Shown here piece after piece: positions 60,976-64,000 of a DNA stretch of 64,000 bases. The position numbers and the translations under genes are program-made. The number at the start of each line of letters is the position of its first letter. Positions within the stretch are counted from its first letter, which is position 1. The notes beneath the pieces were generated by a model that had not been told where the DNA came from, made no database searches, and saw only the letters and a list, made by a program, of their open reading frames with translations. Source of the DNA: Nageia nagi (taxonomy: Eukaryota; Pinophyta); contig JBITNC010000001.1 of assembly GCA_050084985.1 (NCBI GenBank), positions 82,956,001 to 83,020,000 of the forward strand, in the 5' to 3' direction.

Positions 60976-62401
60976 TGGATCTTCAAATATGTTGGGGTTC
61001 ATGAACAATGGTATATATTAGGGTTCATGATTAATGTTAGCTCCATCTTTTGATATGAAATTGAGTAAGTATATAAGCCAAGATCATGGTTACCAAGACT
61101 TCCATTGTAAAATAATGATCTTGGTTCCTATGCTTTTTCAATCTCAATCACACTAGGGAGATAAAGGGTACCATATCCTTTAATGACTTTGAAGTTGCTC
61201 TATGTATAGGATATTTTGAAGATTTATTACCTACTTCTATGGCTCCATTTATAATTTTTTAAATATCTTATTTCCTTTTTTGGTAGGACTTTCAAACATA
61301 CAATTCTAAGGATTCTATTTATTTTTCATGTTTCTTGTATTTAATTTAACCATGCACAAGTAGGACATTTAGACATGTAACCATGTCTTATTTATTATAG
61401 GCTTATGTGCCTCCTTTCCACATTTTTTTTATGTCTTGTTTCCTTTTCTCATAATGTCAATGATATTTTCATTCCTAAAATCATTCATGCATCTTTTACT
61501 AAGGACATTTTCTTTACTACTCTAATTTATTAGGTATAATTTTCTTAGGAAATTCTCATAGATATTATGATGCCAATAAGTTAGATACATTCATAGGACA
61601 TGCACAACTTATGAGATACACAACTCAGGATATACACAACTTAGATATTTTTTTGCCAATAACATAGATATTATGATGCCAATAACTAAGATCCATACAT
61701 AAGGACACACATAAATCAGATTAAATACAATACATTTTATAATATTGTAAATCCATATTGAGGATATAAACAACTTAATTGGTAGTTAAGGTATTCCTTC
61801 ACCATTATTTTACAAATAATATACAATGGTAATTATCAAAATTATGAAAAATATTAATGTATTTATTGTAAAGTTTAACATCGATCTTGATGCCTATGCC
61901 CAATATTCTATTTTTGACTTTCCCCTACATTAGATTGCTTAGTTATGGTCAAGAATAATAAATACCTATGTGTTGATTCAAATTTGGCATGATCATCTAC
62001 AAGAAAGAGTATGAGTAGTACTCAAATTAGATTTTTTGAAAAATGATTTCTAGGAATGAAGTTAAATTAAACCATAAAGTGTTTACCTTGAAATTGTGTT
62101 ATCTTAGGTTGATCACACTTTTTTAATCTTGGTAAGAATTAAGTAGGAGTTTGTTGGGTATCAACAATTAAATCACATTATTTCATCTCTTGAGTCCCAC
62201 TTTTCTTTTTACTTGAAGGACTCATGTAACTCTTTATTATTCTTTCAGACATTTCAGTTATATTAGAATCTTATGGGAATTAAAACTAGTGGTACCTAGC
62301 TTGTATATCCACAACCAAACTTGCAAAATACCTCTTACTTTTAGGAGTATCATATAATTTATCTAACAATGATTTTAACCATGAATTTCCATCATCTACA
62401 T
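60976..62401. other. AT-rich stretch without recognised genes
   Basis: No gene, RNA or clear repeat found. It includes repeated CACAACTTAGATA/ACACAACT phrases near 61600-61660. Confidence 0.4.
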
Positions 62402-63970
62402 CTAATATCTTGGGAGATGAATGATCAACCTAATATTCTTGACCTTAAGAGATGTTAACATGAGGTGAGGATGTTGGTAGGAGGAATGAGGTGTATTAGG
62501 TGCATGTATCATTGTACAGTTAGGAAAATTAATAGTTTCAATTGACATGTTAATGATTTTAAATACATGCTTGCATGTGTTACTTATATGGCCCCACTTG
62601 CAAATGCATGTGTAATAGTTCACCTTGAAGGTAATAAGATATTATTTTGACACATCTTGACTCCTTACCTAGTATGAGCCAATGACATCTTCATGAGGGA
62701 CACAATGAGAATCAAGTATCATATAAGACTTCTATATTGCACTCTCTACACTCTTTTCTTTCTTGTAATTGTTTCAAAATCTTAGTGTATTCAATTTAAC
62801 CAAATTCACATAATATTGAAAAACTAGTTCAAAAAGCATGTAAAGTAATAAATCCATTCTTCTAACACATTTTCTAGCCTTTTAATATAGAAATCTAGTT
62901 TTCAAAGTACAAGTATATGACTTTATAGCTAAATTTATTTCTTAGTTAGAATGGGAAAAATTTCTATGGCATTTCACCTACATACTTGCAACAAAAAATG
63001 TAGAATAAAAATCAAAATGCTTGAAAAAATAAAATTAATAATAAAAAATATTTAGTTTGTTATGATTTTACTTATGAATTCTATTAGCATGAAACCAATT
63101 ACCAATCAAGTAATCTATAAAATCCTTCTCATTATGGAAATTGACATAAAACCTAGATACAAATAATTTTATAGATACATCATCCTTGCATTTGTACATT
63201 ATTTCATCTAATATTGCAAACATTCTTCTTCCTACATCTTTACTTGATGCCTTCTTGTAGACATTGTTTAAACAATCCCATTTCACATGCCAAACACACA
63301 ACAAATGCCTACAACTAGACACTTTCTTGGACATGCATGCAACAACATAAATAAATTTACCAAATGAACAAGATAAAAGAACACTCATACAATTTAAAAC
63401 ATTTTTAGGTTTATGCTTATTTTGTATATTTTTTGAAATAAAATACAATTCACAAACTTGATGGCTTGGATTTTTGCAGTAGCATCATTAGTAAGAAAAA
63501 CATTCACATGCCAACTTGGTTGACATTCTAGATAATGCTATTTCAATATTTCAAGCCACTTAATTATGTCATCAATACCATTTTTGTATATGAAAACCTA
63601 ATCTATAGATAGATCACTTTGTTGGGAATCAAATGCAAGCAATGTTTAAAATTGGTATCACAATACACCAAAGTTTAGCAATGCATAAAAATTTAGATAT
63701 GGACAACATCATTAATGTAAAAATAAACAACTATGTAAAAAGTTAGCAATACTTACACCATAAAAATTTGTATTGAAGCTTGAATCCATTGAAATTATGT
63801 TATTGTGGGATAATTCCACCATCTTATCCAACATCCATTATATTTGAATAATGATAACAAATTTTTCAATTTCATGGTTAGGTTTATTATATATAAAAAA
63901 CTTTTCCCTGTTGACCCATCGGTTTGTACTAGTGGCATCATATTTAGCCTTCTACACCTTCCCCCTCATC
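62402..63970 (-). pseudogene. MULE/FAR1-like transposase remnant with SWIM zinc finger, cut by window edge
   Basis: Minus strand, N-terminus outside the window. Near 63560-63450 it encodes WLEILK, then QPSWHVNVFLTNDATAKIQAI, a position where MULE transposases have a catalytic D followed by an A-x-x-x-A-I stretch. 63448-63068 encodes LLCVWHVKWDCLNNVYKK, IMYKCKD and FHNEKDFIDYLIGNW. This resembles the C-x-x-H-V region of Mutator-like transposases and FAR1/FHY3 relatives. 62623-62402 encodes CICKWGHISNTCKHVFK, fitting the SWIM pattern C-x-C-x(n)-C-x-H. Stops and frameshifts separate the pieces. A DNA transposase is more likely than a host transcription factor because of the decay. Confidence 0.6.
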
Positions 63971-64000
63971 AATCTATTATATATGTTTTGAACATCCCTC

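Overview
The window looks like nuclear DNA from a seed plant with a large, repeat-rich, strongly AT-biased genome. CpG is almost absent except around one gene, as expected after long cytosine methylation and deamination. No rRNA, CRISPR array or bacterial-type operon was seen. A gymnosperm is possible, but the sequence alone does not settle the species.

The one convincing intact host gene lies at 36434-38715 (+). Ten exons with GT-AG introns join into a 297-residue RPN8 (26S proteasome lid MPN-domain subunit). A TATA-like box and a patch of retained CpG precede it. Almost everything else is decayed transposable element.

1-20102: a head-to-tail, minus-strand array of Ty3/gypsy-type LTR elements (R1, R2, R3) sharing one LTR family of about 700 bp. 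R1 and R3 have gag but no visible pol. Both carry, on the opposite (+) strand, a multi-exon gene fragment with plant mobile domain (PMD) features. The R3 copy is split by a 1.99-kb insertion with a 7-bp target duplication. 20103-26009 holds two further minus-strand gag remnants and a 910-bp LTR. 26010-33600 is noncoding: a recent 573-bp tandem duplication, a degenerate 188-bp tandem array, an (AC)n tract and a probable plus-strand LTR. 33602-34674 is a non-autonomous CACTA element with a CTT target duplication.

38716-40670 is AT-rich and contains a probable SINE. 40671-52579 is a minus-strand LTR element whose 5' LTR is split by a nested plus-strand element (43820-52147). The nested element has the domain order gag, protease, RT, RNase H, second RNase H, integrase, which is typical of the Tat (Ogre/Retand-like) lineage. 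It is full of stop codons.

52580-61000 holds a broken plus-strand gene set with duplicated exons and a domain typical of plant DNA-transposon proteins, bracketed by two arrays of the same minisatellite. The right edge (62402-63970, minus) is a broken MULE/FAR1-like transposase with a SWIM zinc-finger motif.

The genes do not form a pathway. The layout is one housekeeping gene in layers of nested, recombined and deaminated mobile elements. The most unusual point is the antisense, intron-bearing PMD gene carried by a pol-less retrotransposon family.
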